Below are positions 16,482-25,447 of a stretch of DNA of 64,000 nt, in pieces. Location of the stretch: contig CAZPBC010000008.1 in assembly GCA_964584775.1 (NCBI GenBank), positions 1 to 64,000 of the forward strand, read 5' to 3'. The stretch's first letter is position 1, and each line of letters starts with the position of its first letter. Below the pieces are notes generated by a model. The model was not told the DNA's origin, did not search any database, and saw only the letters and a program-made list of their open reading frames with translations. The stretch is from CAZPBC01 sp964584775 (GTDB lineage: Bacteria > Chlamydiota > Chlamydiia > Chlamydiales > SLFE01). A program made the translations under genes and the position numbers.

Positions 16482-19295
16482 ATGAACATCAACCCCAACA
16501 TTTCAGGTTATGGTGTTGAGTATCAACAGGCGCTCAATGAGCTGCAGGAGATCAACCAAGCAACAATAGAACAACTTTCAAACGATGAGGAGGTCTCTGA
16601 CGTCTTGTCTACGAGTACAGAGGCCCTTGGTGATCTCGAAATAGACCCACAAAACCCACGCCTCCCTAACCCAAACCAAGCTCTTCTATCCAGCGTTCCT
16701 ACCAACCCTCAACTCATTGATTATTTTATTCAAAACTCTGAGGCGATGAAAGAGCTGATTTTCTCAGTGAGTTACTATAGTGATTTAGTGAATGCGGGCA
16801 TCCCTGAAGCCGAAATTGAATCGATGGTCAAGAGTATTTTAGTCAACAACTCCAACTCTCCATATACGCCCGATGCCCTTGTCAAAAGAGCGATGGGAGA
16901 GATCATGCATCAAGAGCTTCAGGCAGAACCGAATGCGGAACTAGAAACGGAATGGTTCAATCTTAGAGCTGAGCTTTTATCCCAAAATGAGCCGACTGCA
17001 AAACTGCTCATCCAACAGTGGACACAGCACTTTATTCAGGAAGGGAACACTCCTGAAAGAGCTGCCGAACTGGCTAACAAAGCAGCGGTTCTCTCTGTCG
17101 ATCAAACCCTTTCCGAAGAAGGAGTGATCACTCCCTTTTACGGGATGCATCCAGCGATTGATGGAGCCGTTCTTGCAGCGATCAAAACCTCACTCGAAGG
17201 AGTCGAAAATGCCCAGTTTAAGGCTGCACTCGCCCAAGATCTAGTGAGTGCAGGAAACATGATAACTAATGGGGTCAGCGGGGCGACACAAGTCGAAAAC
17301 CCCGAACAACTCTCACAGGATGCGATCGATGCGCTGGCTGCTAAAAACGAAGGCCACAAGGAGTACATCGAAGAACTACTTGTCATGCTTCAACAAGTTC
17401 CGATGAACTCACAGGAAAAAGTGGCCATTCTCGAGTTCATGAAGTTTGTTGCGATTGCAATCAATAACATGGACGCCGCCATTGCTCAAATGAACATCGA
17501 CGATACGAGACTGACGAAAAGCGAAGCGCAGATGAAGATTGAAACCGCGGTCGCAAATATGGAGAACAAAATCAGTGAGATCAAAGAAGCCATGAGAAAG
17601 CTGCGTGAAATGCAGGAGAAGGTTGAAAAGATGAAAAACATGTTTGGGGTCTTCTCTGTACTCGCAGATGTGATGATGAGTGTCATGATGGCCGTTTTTG
17701 GAGTGATTATTGTCGCTGTTGCTCCCCTTCTTGCAGCAACAGTCACGGTGCTTGTCAGCTACGTGATTGGTGCCCAGGTTTTTCTCGCAGCCCTTGGGAT
17801 ACTTGGTATGATCATCGGGACGATCATCGCGATCATCTTATTCGCAACTGGAGCAGGAATTCCTTTAGCTATTGTGGTCGAAGTCATTGTGATCGTTGTT
17901 TTAGCTGTTATTACTATAGTTGCTGAGATACTCGTCATGATTGTCACTGCTATTATAGGAGTGATCGCGTTGATACTGGGAGCCATACTGCTCATGGCTC
18001 TCTTAGTCTTGGCTCTGCTCGCCGTGAGTAAGGCACTCACAGAACACACCAATGTCACAGAAGATCTTGCGGATTCTTTTGGGCCAGCCCTACTCAATCT
18101 CCTCGATCAAGTTGGAATTGATGTCGATCTAGATACTTGTTACTGGATCTGTGCCATTGCACCCATTGTGATTGTGGCGGTGATCTTGGTCGCCGTCCCT
18201 CTCATATTAATTCTTGCGATCGTTCTCGTCCCCATCATTGCTGTGATTGGTACTCCTCTGATGCTCAGTATCCCCGTCGTCTTTCTTGCTGCTCTGGCCG
18301 TCGCTTGGATTGCACTTTTAGCGTTTGTGGTTGTCGCCTCTCTCCTTCCTTCTTTCGTGGCCATTTTTGCTTTCGCTGCGGCACTCCTAGTCGCCATTGT
18401 GCTGCTTCTTGTTGCTGTCTTATTTTGGATCGCAGCCCTCATTGTCGCACTCCTTCCTGTCATTTTAGTAGTCCTTTTAGCCATCATTTTGGCAGCAGCG
18501 GGGCTCATTGCCGCTACGCTTCTCCCAGCAATCATCATGACGATGCTGCAGTGGATTCCGATGTTCCTCAAAAAAGCAGGAGCCTACAAGTCAATCGCTG
18601 AAGGACTTGGTGAAGCAATGGGACTCTCTGAAGAAGATATCGAAGGACTTGAATTGGCACTCACGGGAATGGGAGCCATGGCCACCGCCTCCTCAGGACA
18701 ACAGGTGAATGAAAATGTCATGAGCGGTCCCAGTGCTGAAGAGCAAGAAGAGATGGACGCGATGGGAACCGAATATGGTATGGAGACCGAAATGGAAGGT
18801 CTTGAAGCGACCATTGATCGAATTTCAAAATATATCGGGATGCTCAACGGCCCGAACATCACGGAGGAGTATCGAGAAGAGTATGAGAAGAAAAGCATCG
18901 GCTCCCAGGCTGCCCAAATTGAAGAGCTGATGAAAGTCATGAAGCAGGTGAAAATTCAGCTTCAAAAAGTCCTCGATGCGATGACCAAAGGAGGCACAGG
19001 AGAAGGGATGGATCTAGGAAGTGCTCAACAGGAGCTCTCCACCTTCATCCAGACTTCACTGACTTCGGCATTGCCGAGCCTTAAAAAAATCCTCCCAGAA
19101 GACCTAGCGAATATGGCCACACCTGAGAACACTGGAGGAGCAGGAGGAGATATCATCGGATCCCTACAATCACTTGCTGTGCAGTCCATGCCTGATGCGG
19201 ACCGCATGCGCGAAAATGCGCAAAGGGATCTCGATCGTTACTTGGCAGAGGAAGAAGAGGAAAAGTATGAAACGGCCAATGTGTTTATGAGTTAA
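16482..19295 (+). CDS. polytopic translocator-like protein, tandem copy 1
   Basis: The start is ATG 16482 (GGAG at 16470-16473), giving 937 residues. The N-terminal 385 residues are helical and hydrophilic, with NPRLPNPNQALL (the motif also in the CopB-like protein) and KVAILEFMKFVAIAINNMDA. A heptad region near 350-385 precedes a hydrophobic core of about 310 residues (about 387-697) broken by one hydrophilic loop containing DLDTCYWIC at about residue 553. That is enough for eight to ten membrane helices. The C-terminal 240 residues are acidic and helical. No signal peptide. The family is unknown to me. Context suggests a T3SS substrate, but such a hydrophobic load would be extreme for that pathway. 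Confidence 0.85.
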   Translation: MNINPNISGYGVEYQQALNELQEINQATIEQLSNDEEVSDVLSTSTEALGDLEIDPQNPRLPNPNQALLSSVPTNPQLIDYFIQNSEAMKELIFSVSYYSDLVNAGIPEAEIESMVKSILVNNSNSPYTPDALVKRAMGEIMHQELQAEPNAELETEWFNLRAELLSQNEPTAKLLIQQWTQHFIQEGNTPERAAELANKAAVLSVDQTLSEEGVITPFYGMHPAIDGAVLAAIKTSLEGVENAQFKAALAQDLVSAGNMITNGVSGATQVENPEQLSQDAIDALAAKNEGHKEYIEELLVMLQQVPMNSQEKVAILEFMKFVAIAINNMDAAIAQMNIDDTRLTKSEAQMKIETAVANMENKISEIKEAMRKLREMQEKVEKMKNMFGVFSVLADVMMSVMMAVFGVIIVAVAPLLAATVTVLVSYVIGAQVFLAALGILGMIIGTIIAIILFATGAGIPLAIVVEVIVIVVLAVITIVAEILVMIVTAIIGVIALILGAILLMALLVLALLAVSKALTEHTNVTEDLADSFGPALLNLLDQVGIDVDLDTCYWICAIAPIVIVAVILVAVPLILILAIVLVPIIAVIGTPLMLSIPVVFLAALAVAWIALLAFVVVASLLPSFVAIFAFAAALLVAIVLLLVAVLFWIAALIVALLPVILVVLLAIILAAAGLIAATLLPAIIMTMLQWIPMFLKKAGAYKSIAEGLGEAMGLSEEDIEGLELALTGMGAMATASSGQQVNENVMSGPSAEEQEEMDAMGTEYGMETEMEGLEATIDRISKYIGMLNGPNITEEYREEYEKKSIGSQAAQIEELMKVMKQVKIQLQKVLDAMTKGGTGEGMDLGSAQQELSTFIQTSLTSALPSLKKILPEDLANMATPENTGGAGGDIIGSLQSLAVQSMPDADRMRENAQRDLDRYLAEEEEEKYETANVFMS
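17391..17548 (+). repeat. 158-bp perfect internal repeat (partner at 20222-20379)
   Basis: These bases are identical, third codon positions included, to 20222-20379 in the downstream paralogue, whereas the flanking sequence differs at many synonymous sites. The boundaries are CAACAAGTTCC on the left and GAAACCGC on the right. The segment encodes the KVAILEFMKFVAIAINNMDA module. Confidence 0.9.
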
Positions 19296-19315
19296 ATTTT
19301 TCAAGGAGAAGTCTT

Positions 19316-22126
19316 ATGAATGTCGGTGGCACTGGAATGGGAATGGAAGCCCTGCAAGCACAGGAGCAGATTGAACAGATCAATCAGCAAGCGCTTCAAC
19401 AAGTTGCACAGGAACAGGAGGCGACAGAGACTCTCTCTGCAAGCATGGAAGAGAGGGTGACGGATATCCAGATTGATCCGCAGAACCCGAAACCTCCAGA
19501 TCCGAACTATGCGCTTCTTGGAACCGTTCCCACAAACGAACAGCTGATTCAATTCTTTGTAAAAAATACAGAGGCGTTAGACAAACTTCTCAATGCCATC
19601 CCAGCCTTCAAGAAGCTAGTCGATGTTGGAATCTCAAAATCGGAGATTAAATCGCTTGTCAAAGACATGCTCGTGAATAACTCCAACTCGCCTTTTGCTC
19701 CCGACACCCTTGCAAAAAAAGCGATCGGTCAAATCCTCGAACAAGAGCTGGAGACCAGTCCCAACACCGAACTCGAAGGAACCTGGTTCAATCTCCGTGC
19801 AGAGCTTCTCGTGCAAAACGAACCCACCGCCCGTCTTCTCATTGAAAAACTGAAGCAGCACTATATCAACCAAGGCCACAGCCCAGACGAAGCAGCCAAT
19901 ATGGCAATGAAAGAGGCTGTTCTCACTGTCGACCAGAAACTCTCAGGAGGGGGCGATGTGGTGCCCAGCTACGGAACGCATGTCGACCTCGCTGATGCGG
20001 TCCTCTATGCAATCAAAGTCACTCTTGGTGAGACAGAGTATGCTCAGTTCAAAGCAGCACTTGCCCAAGATCTAGTCACTGGTGGAGACATGATCGTCAA
20101 AACAGTGACAAAGGCGACTGAGGTGGAAAACCCCGAGCAACTTTCACAAGATGCGATCGATGCGCTGGCTGCAAAAAACGAAGGTCATAAGGAATACATT
20201 GAAGAACTGCTAACACTCCTCCAACAAGTTCCGATGAACTCACAGGAAAAAGTGGCCATTCTCGAGTTCATGAAGTTTGTTGCGATTGCAATCAATAACA
20301 TGGACGCCGCCATTGCTCAAATGAACATCGACGATACGAGACTGACGAAAAGCGAAGCGCAGATGAAGATTGAAACCGCAGTGGCGAATATGGAGTCTAA
20401 AATCGGCCAGATCAAAGAAGCCATGAGAAAGCTGCGTGAAATGCAGGAGAAGGCTGAAAAGATGAAAAATATGTTGGGGGTCTTTTCGGTACTCGCAGAT
20501 GTCATCATGGGTGTGATGATGGCCCTCTTTGGGGCGATAATACTCGCCGCTGCCCCCCTTCTTGCAGGAACACTTATCGTGCTTGTCAGCTACGTGATCG
20601 GTGCCCAAGTCTTCCTAGCCGCCTTTGGGATACTCGGTATGATCATCGGGACTCTCATCGCCTTCATCTTACTGGCGACCGGAGTCGGAGCCGGTGTGGC
20701 CCTGATCGTCGAAATCTGTGTCGTTCTTTTTATAGCGATCGTTACCATTATCGCTGAAATACTAATCATGGTTGTCACTGCTATCATAGGGGTGATTGCT
20801 CTAATAATAGGAGCCGTACTCCTGATGGCTATCTTAGTCTTGGCCCTGCTCGCCGTCAGTAAAGCGGTGACGGACCATACGAATGTCACAGAAGATCTCG
20901 CTGACTCCTTTGGGCCAGCCCTGCTCAACCTCCTCGACCAAATCGGAATTGATGTCGATCTAGATACCTGCTACTGGATCTGTGCGATTGCACCGATCGT
21001 GATTGTAGTGGTGATTTTGGTTGCCGTCCCTCTCATTTTAATCGCTTTGATCGTTCTCGTCCCCATCATTGCAGTGCTTGGTACACCAATCATGCTCAGC
21101 ATACCTGTCGTCTTTCTTGCCGCCATGGCCGTCGTTTGGCTTGCACTTTTAGCGTTTGTGGCTGTCGCTGCTCTCCTTCCCGCGTTCATCGGAATTTTAG
21201 CAATTGCTGCTGCATCCCTTGTCGCCATTGTGCTGCTTCTTGTCGCCGTCGTATTTTGGATTGCTGCACTCATTGTCGCACTCCTGCCTGTCATTTTAGT
21301 GGTCCTTTTAGCGATCATTTTGGCAGCAGCTGGGCTCATTGCCGCCACCCTCTTGCCCGCAGTGATCATGACGATGCTGCAGTGGATTCCGATGTTTCTC
21401 AAAAAAGCTGGAGCCTACAAGACAATCGCAAAAGGTCTCGGAGAAGCAATGGATCTTTCTGAAGAAGATATCGAAAAGCTTGAATTGGCACTCACAGGAA
21501 TGGGTGCTGGGGCCACTGCGATGTCCGGTCAACAGGTGAACGAAAACGTGATGAGCGGTCCCAGTGCTGAAGAGCAAGAAGAGATCGATGAGATGGGAAC
21601 TGAATATGGCATGGAAACTGAAATGGAAGGTCTTGAAGCAACCATTGATAAAATTTCAAAATATATCGGGATGCTCAACGGTCCGAACATCACTGAGGAG
21701 TATCGAGAAGAGTATGAGAAGAAAAGCATCGGCTCACAGGCTGCACAAATTGAAGAGCTGATGAAAGTCATGAAACAGGTGAAAATTCAGCTTCAAAAAG
21801 TCCTCGATGCGATGACCAAGGGGGGTACCGGAGAGGGAATGGATCTCGGTAGTGCTCAACAGGAGCTCTCCACATTCATCCAAGGCTCACTGACGTCTGT
21901 CATGCCAAGCCTCAAAAAAATCTTCCCAGAAGATCTAGCGAACACCATCGAGTCTGGCGGCGCTGCACAAGGAGGGGGAGATTTCATCGGATCTCTACAA
22001 TCTCTTGCTGTCCAGTCGATGCCAGATGCAGACCGTATGCGCGAAAATGCTCAGAGGGATCTCGATCGTTATTTGGCTGAGGAAGAAGAGGAAAAGTATG
22101 AAACCGCGGGAGTGATCTTCAGCTAA
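19316..22126 (+). CDS. polytopic translocator-like protein, tandem copy 2
   Basis: The 936-residue tandem paralogue of the preceding gene starts 20 bases after it, with AAGGAGAAG before ATG 19316. It keeps the same plan: an N-terminal NPKPPDPNYALLGTVPTN motif, the helical module at about 300-340, a hydrophobic core from about residue 385 to 697 with the DLDTCYWIC loop, and an acidic C-terminal domain beginning around MSGPSAEEQEE. Core and C-terminal region are closely similar to copy 1; the first 280 residues are more divergent. This suggests different partners or chaperones but a shared membrane function. There is no visible frameshift or truncation. Function unknown. Confidence 0.85.
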   Translation: MNVGGTGMGMEALQAQEQIEQINQQALQQVAQEQEATETLSASMEERVTDIQIDPQNPKPPDPNYALLGTVPTNEQLIQFFVKNTEALDKLLNAIPAFKKLVDVGISKSEIKSLVKDMLVNNSNSPFAPDTLAKKAIGQILEQELETSPNTELEGTWFNLRAELLVQNEPTARLLIEKLKQHYINQGHSPDEAANMAMKEAVLTVDQKLSGGGDVVPSYGTHVDLADAVLYAIKVTLGETEYAQFKAALAQDLVTGGDMIVKTVTKATEVENPEQLSQDAIDALAAKNEGHKEYIEELLTLLQQVPMNSQEKVAILEFMKFVAIAINNMDAAIAQMNIDDTRLTKSEAQMKIETAVANMESKIGQIKEAMRKLREMQEKAEKMKNMLGVFSVLADVIMGVMMALFGAIILAAAPLLAGTLIVLVSYVIGAQVFLAAFGILGMIIGTLIAFILLATGVGAGVALIVEICVVLFIAIVTIIAEILIMVVTAIIGVIALIIGAVLLMAILVLALLAVSKAVTDHTNVTEDLADSFGPALLNLLDQIGIDVDLDTCYWICAIAPIVIVVVILVAVPLILIALIVLVPIIAVLGTPIMLSIPVVFLAAMAVVWLALLAFVAVAALLPAFIGILAIAAASLVAIVLLLVAVVFWIAALIVALLPVILVVLLAIILAAAGLIAATLLPAVIMTMLQWIPMFLKKAGAYKTIAKGLGEAMDLSEEDIEKLELALTGMGAGATAMSGQQVNENVMSGPSAEEQEEIDEMGTEYGMETEMEGLEATIDKISKYIGMLNGPNITEEYREEYEKKSIGSQAAQIEELMKVMKQVKIQLQKVLDAMTKGGTGEGMDLGSAQQELSTFIQGSLTSVMPSLKKIFPEDLANTIESGGAAQGGGDFIGSLQSLAVQSMPDADRMRENAQRDLDRYLAEEEEEKYETAGVIFS
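20222..20379 (+). repeat. 158-bp perfect internal repeat (partner at 17391-17548)
   Basis: Second copy of the identical tract in the tandem paralogues. Its neighbours on both sides diverge, which points to gene conversion between the two genes rather than a very recent whole-gene duplication. Confidence 0.9.
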
Positions 22127-22140
22127 TCTGGAAATCCGAT

Positions 22141-22181
22141 GGTTACTCATGAAATTTCCTAGCTAACAGATTAGATCTAAT
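22141..22181. promoter_or_regulatory. repeat-end remnant and 12-bp palindrome before T3SS operon
   Basis: TACTCATGAAATTTCCTAG (22144-22162) resembles the right end of the MITE-like repeat. ATTAGATCTAAT (22170-22181) is a perfect 12-bp palindrome 45 bases before the first gene of the T3SS structural operon. It could be an operator, but there is no second copy in the window to support that. Confidence 0.3.
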
Positions 22182-22225
22182 TTCCTCTACTTGCTATAAG
22201 GAACTTTTCAAGATAGGATAGAATC

Positions 22226-22627
22226 GTGATCAAAGAATACCTTACCCAACTGTCACAAGAGCTCAAGCTCAAGCCGACCACGGTGAAAACCAAAGAGGTC
22301 GGCGTTTTTGAATTTGAGGTCGATCCCCTCACTAAGGTGGAACTGGCTGAGTATGAGCTAGGTATCACATTGAAAACCGAACTTTGCGAAACGCCGACTC
22401 AAGACACGGGAGAGCTCTACGCGAAGATGATGGATGCAAATGTCTTTGGTATAGGGACTTTCGGAAGCGTTTTGGGGATGTCTGAGGACAATAAGTTCCT
22501 CCTGCTCACAAAATACATCGATTATCAGCCCACCTACCAGGAATTCCGCGACACCTTTGAGGACTATGTCAACGCTGTCAAATTCTGGCAGGAGAAAGCA
22601 GAACCTTACCAAGGGCCTCCTAGCTAG
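22226..22627 (+). CDS. T3SS chaperone, CesT-type, CT663-like
   Basis: The 133-residue acidic protein starts at GTG 22226, because no ATG lies nearby in frame. Size, acidity and the alternating strand/helix pattern fit class I T3SS chaperones (CesT/SycE fold). It directly precedes cdsD, as CT663 precedes CT664 in C. trachomatis. Class I chaperones dimerise and keep effectors or gatekeepers unfolded in the cytoplasm. No client is adjacent, so the partner cannot be named. Identification depends mainly on synteny. Confidence 0.7.
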   Translation: MIKEYLTQLSQELKLKPTTVKTKEVGVFEFEVDPLTKVELAEYELGITLKTELCETPTQDTGELYAKMMDANVFGIGTFGSVLGMSEDNKFLLLTKYIDYQPTYQEFRDTFEDYVNAVKFWQEKAEPYQGPPS

Positions 22628-22723
22628 TATTCTAATCCTTTAAATTAATGTGGTGAAATGGCATACATGATGCTTATATATTTCTATAGGATTTGAACGG
22701 ATACTGATTAGTAAGGACTTAGA

Positions 22724-24709
22724 ATGGCGCCAAAGCTAGTTGCAGAAGAGGGCCTCCTCAAAGGCCAGGAGATCTTGCTTGAAGGGCAAGAGGAGTGGGT
22801 GATCGGCCGTGATCCCGCTGTCTCACAGCTCGTTATGGAAGATCCTGCCGTTTCACGCCAGCACGTCGCCTGTAAGGCGACTCCTGAAGGCATCCTTCTT
22901 GAAAACCTCAGCTCCACAAATCCTGTCGAAGTCAACGACGCCCTTCTCTCTGAGCCTCAATTACTTCAAAATGGAGACTCGATCAAAATCGGCGACAGCT
23001 ACTGGCGTTTCTTTGCTGAAGAAAGCGTTCCTGTTGAGAAGCCCCCTGAAGCCGAGGAGCCGCCTGTTGCTGAAGAAGCTCCTGTAGAAGAAGCTGCTAT
23101 TGAAGAGGCCTCTACTGAAGAAGTTCCTCAAACCGAAGAGGTCGCTGAAGAAACCGCTCCAACTGAAGAGGTTGAAGAAGAGGTCCTTACTGAAGAAGCT
23201 CTTCAAACCGAAGAAGTCGCAGAGGAAAGCCCGACCGAAGAGATCGCAGAGGAAACCGCTGTTACCGAAGAGGTTGCGGAAGAGACCGGACTCGAAGATG
23301 AGGATTCCATCTTTGAGGAAGAGGGCGAAGAAGAGCTCATTTCCCAAGTCGACCTCGATCTCAAAGATAGCTCTCCATGGCTTCTTAAAGTCCTCGCTGG
23401 CCCCAACAATGGCGCTCAGTTCTCGATGCAACCTGGGACCTCCTATGTCATCGGGACAGACCCTGCGACTTGCGATCTAGTCTTCCACGACGCTTCTGTC
23501 TCAAGACAACATGCACGGCTCACCATTTCCGAGGAGGGAAAGCTCTCTATTGAAGACTTGGGAAGCTCCAATGGAACCCTGATCGAAAGTGATAAAGCAG
23601 AGGGAAAACAAGAGTTCGAACCCAACACCTTGATCACTCTTGGGACCTCGTCCTTTGTCGTTTATGACCGAGAAGGCGAGAGAAAAACTCTCATTTCTCC
23701 TCTCCTCCCATCGATTGTGAAAATCCTTCAACAGCCGACTGACGAAGAACAAGAGGGAGAAGAAGAGGCCGCTCCAGAAGAGCCGGTCGAGGTGGAAGAA
23801 GAGCCTGTTCCTGAAGAGCGCTCCCCTGTTTTCAAGTATTTTGTCATCAGCTTTATTGGGCTGATTGCCCTTTTCGGCTTCCTTCTCTTCCGTGCTGAAG
23901 AGGTCCCCAAAACTGTCGTGGATGCCAACAAGGTCCTCGAACAGATTACCGAGCCCTTCCCCACCGTCCGTTTCTCCTTTAATTCAACGACAGGACGCCT
24001 TTTGCTTGTGGGTCACGTTTTGAGCAATGTGGACCACGAACAGATCCTCTACAACATTAAACCTCTCAAATTCGTCAAAGATATTGATGATTATATTGTT
24101 ATCGACGAAAATATCTGGCGAGAGACCAACCAAGTTCTCGGGAAAAACCCGAATTGGAAAGGAGTGACTGTTCAGGCGCCGGTGGCCGGTAAATTCGTGA
24201 TTTCAGGGTATATCCAGAATCGAGCTGAAGCTGAAGCCCTTTCTGACTATTTAGCCCAGAATTTCCCCTATATCGACCTTCTGGAGCAGAGGATTGTGGT
24301 TGAAGAAGACCTCAAAAACCGCACGAAGGTGCTCCTGCTGGACAACGGAATGCAAGACGTTGAGGTCAAAATTAACGCCGGAGACGTGATTTTAAGCGGA
24401 AAAATCCCATTTGGGGAAAAACCCACTCTAGACGCGATAGTTTCGAGCTTAAAGGAGATTCCCGGTGTACGCGATGTAAAGGCCTATGTGTCCGAAACCT
24501 CCCCTATGGACACATTAGTCGACCTAACCGACGAATACACCGTAGAGGGCGTTTTAAGGGAGCCTAGCGGGAAAATCAACGTTGTAATCAATGGAAAGAT
24601 CCTCTCAGAGGGCGATTCCTTAGATGGTAGGGTTATTACGAAAATAGAACCCGATACAATCTATTTAGAAGGTAATGGTATTAAATACCGAATTGATTAT
24701 AATCGCTAG
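22724..24709 (+). CDS. cdsD: T3SS inner-membrane ring protein CdsD (two FHA domains)
   Basis: CdsD builds the outer of the two inner-membrane rings. FHA domain 1 spans about residues 1-105 (WVIGRDPAVSQL, then PAVSRQHVAC). FHA domain 2 spans about 220-325 (YVIGTDPATCDLVFHDASVS then RQHARL and GSSNGTLI). Between them (about 105-215) is an acidic tract of TEEVAEE-type repeats. A single membrane helix follows at about 371-388 (FVISFIGLIALFGFLLF), then periplasmic ring-building domains. The 661 residues are shorter than C. trachomatis CdsD (about 829). FHA domains bind phosphothreonine, so the kinase Pkn5 encoded in the same operon is a plausible partner. Confidence 0.92.
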   Translation: MAPKLVAEEGLLKGQEILLEGQEEWVIGRDPAVSQLVMEDPAVSRQHVACKATPEGILLENLSSTNPVEVNDALLSEPQLLQNGDSIKIGDSYWRFFAEESVPVEKPPEAEEPPVAEEAPVEEAAIEEASTEEVPQTEEVAEETAPTEEVEEEVLTEEALQTEEVAEESPTEEIAEETAVTEEVAEETGLEDEDSIFEEEGEEELISQVDLDLKDSSPWLLKVLAGPNNGAQFSMQPGTSYVIGTDPATCDLVFHDASVSRQHARLTISEEGKLSIEDLGSSNGTLIESDKAEGKQEFEPNTLITLGTSSFVVYDREGERKTLISPLLPSIVKILQQPTDEEQEGEEEAAPEEPVEVEEEPVPEERSPVFKYFVISFIGLIALFGFLLFRAEEVPKTVVDANKVLEQITEPFPTVRFSFNSTTGRLLLVGHVLSNVDHEQILYNIKPLKFVKDIDDYIVIDENIWRETNQVLGKNPNWKGVTVQAPVAGKFVISGYIQNRAEAEALSDYLAQNFPYIDLLEQRIVVEEDLKNRTKVLLLDNGMQDVEVKINAGDVILSGKIPFGEKPTLDAIVSSLKEIPGVRDVKAYVSETSPMDTLVDLTDEYTVEGVLREPSGKINVVINGKILSEGDSLDGRVITKIEPDTIYLEGNGIKYRIDYNR

Positions 24710-24754
24710 TTAAGGTAAAATAATAGTATAGGGGAAAGAGAGAGGTGTAGACCC

Positions 24755-24997
24755 ATGTTTGGGCTAGGTAGTGGAAATACGAAATCTGACGAATTCCTCT
24801 TCGATCTAGAGCGCGAAATTCAGGATCCAAAACAAGGCCGTGAGCTCAAAGAGCTGGTGGTCAGCAGAACCAAAGAGGTCAAACAGCAGCTCCGTGGGGG
24901 AGCTGACAAAGACGACTTCGACTCCCTCGGAATTCTCTTACACGCTTATACGTCACTGCAGAAAGTGATAGCCCGTGTCATGAAAAAGAAAAAGTGA
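24755..24997 (+). CDS. cdsE: T3SS protein CdsE (CT665-like)
   Basis: A small 80-residue helical protein between cdsD and the needle gene, as in Chlamydia. It is charged and without a membrane segment. YscE-type proteins act with a YscG-type partner as co-chaperones that keep the needle subunit from polymerising in the cytoplasm. The adjacent cdsF and cdsG genes fit that trio. The sequence alone would not identify it; the assignment rests on size and synteny. Confidence 0.8.
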   Translation: MFGLGSGNTKSDEFLFDLEREIQDPKQGRELKELVVSRTKEVKQQLRGGADKDDFDSLGILLHAYTSLQKVIARVMKKKK

Positions 24998-25087
24998 CGC
25001 GGAAACCAATTTTTAAAGGCTGCCCTCCAAGGAAAAGGTCTAAGGGGTGCTGTCTCAATACATAAAACTCCTAATAGGAGGGTAGTT

Positions 25088-25327
25088 ATGACAGAACGTG
25101 AAGCATTTAGCATGGACACCTTGATCAAGGTCGTCACTGACGCGACTGTAAGTGCTAAGGAAAAGCTTAATGAGATCAAGGCTCAGCGAAGTGCCATCAG
25201 TATTGGTGACATGTTTGATATGCAGATGTTAATGAACCACCTGTCTCAACTTTCTGAGATGTCGACATCTGTTGTCAGCGCTGCGAATACGGCGATCTTG
25301 TCGATGTCAAGAAACGTCAAAGGATAA
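25088..25327 (+). CDS. cdsF: T3SS needle subunit CdsF
   Basis: CdsF polymerises into the extracellular needle. The 79-residue length, lack of signal peptide and helix-turn-helix pattern match the YscF/PrgI family, and the C-terminus TAILSMSRNVKG has the typical polar assembly helix. A strong SD (AGGAGGG at 25076-25082) precedes ATG 25088. Two tandem hairpins follow the stop codon, which may protect the message of this high-copy subunit. The gene lies between cdsE and cdsG as in all sequenced chlamydiae known to me. Confidence 0.88.
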   Translation: MTEREAFSMDTLIKVVTDATVSAKEKLNEIKAQRSAISIGDMFDMQMLMNHLSQLSEMSTSVVSAANTAILSMSRNVKG

Positions 25328-25342
25328 TCGAGTTTCTCTTAG

Positions 25343-25380
25343 CCGGGCGGCCCTGGTCGCCCGGTCCTTTTCGAAGGACC
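25343..25380 (+). promoter_or_regulatory. tandem intercistronic hairpins after cdsF
   Basis: Stem 1: CCGGGCG (25343-25349) pairs with CGCCCGG (25358-25364). Stem 2: GGTCCTT (25363-25369), loop TTCG, AAGGACC (25374-25380). Both are perfect 7-bp stems. They share two bases at 25363-25364, so the two cannot form fully at once. No T-run follows, so this is more likely an mRNA-stabilising or attenuating structure than a full terminator. Confidence 0.7.
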
Positions 25381-25447
25381 AAAGGCAAGAGAAGTCTCTG
25401 TTGTTCGTAATTGTGTTTGGAAAGATAAAACGGGACGGATATCGCAT

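Noticed and set aside
23040..23300. Tandem GAA/GAG-rich DNA in cdsD as a CRISPR or microsatellite array
   Set aside because: It is in frame, degenerate and encodes the acidic TEEVAEE linker between the two FHA domains.
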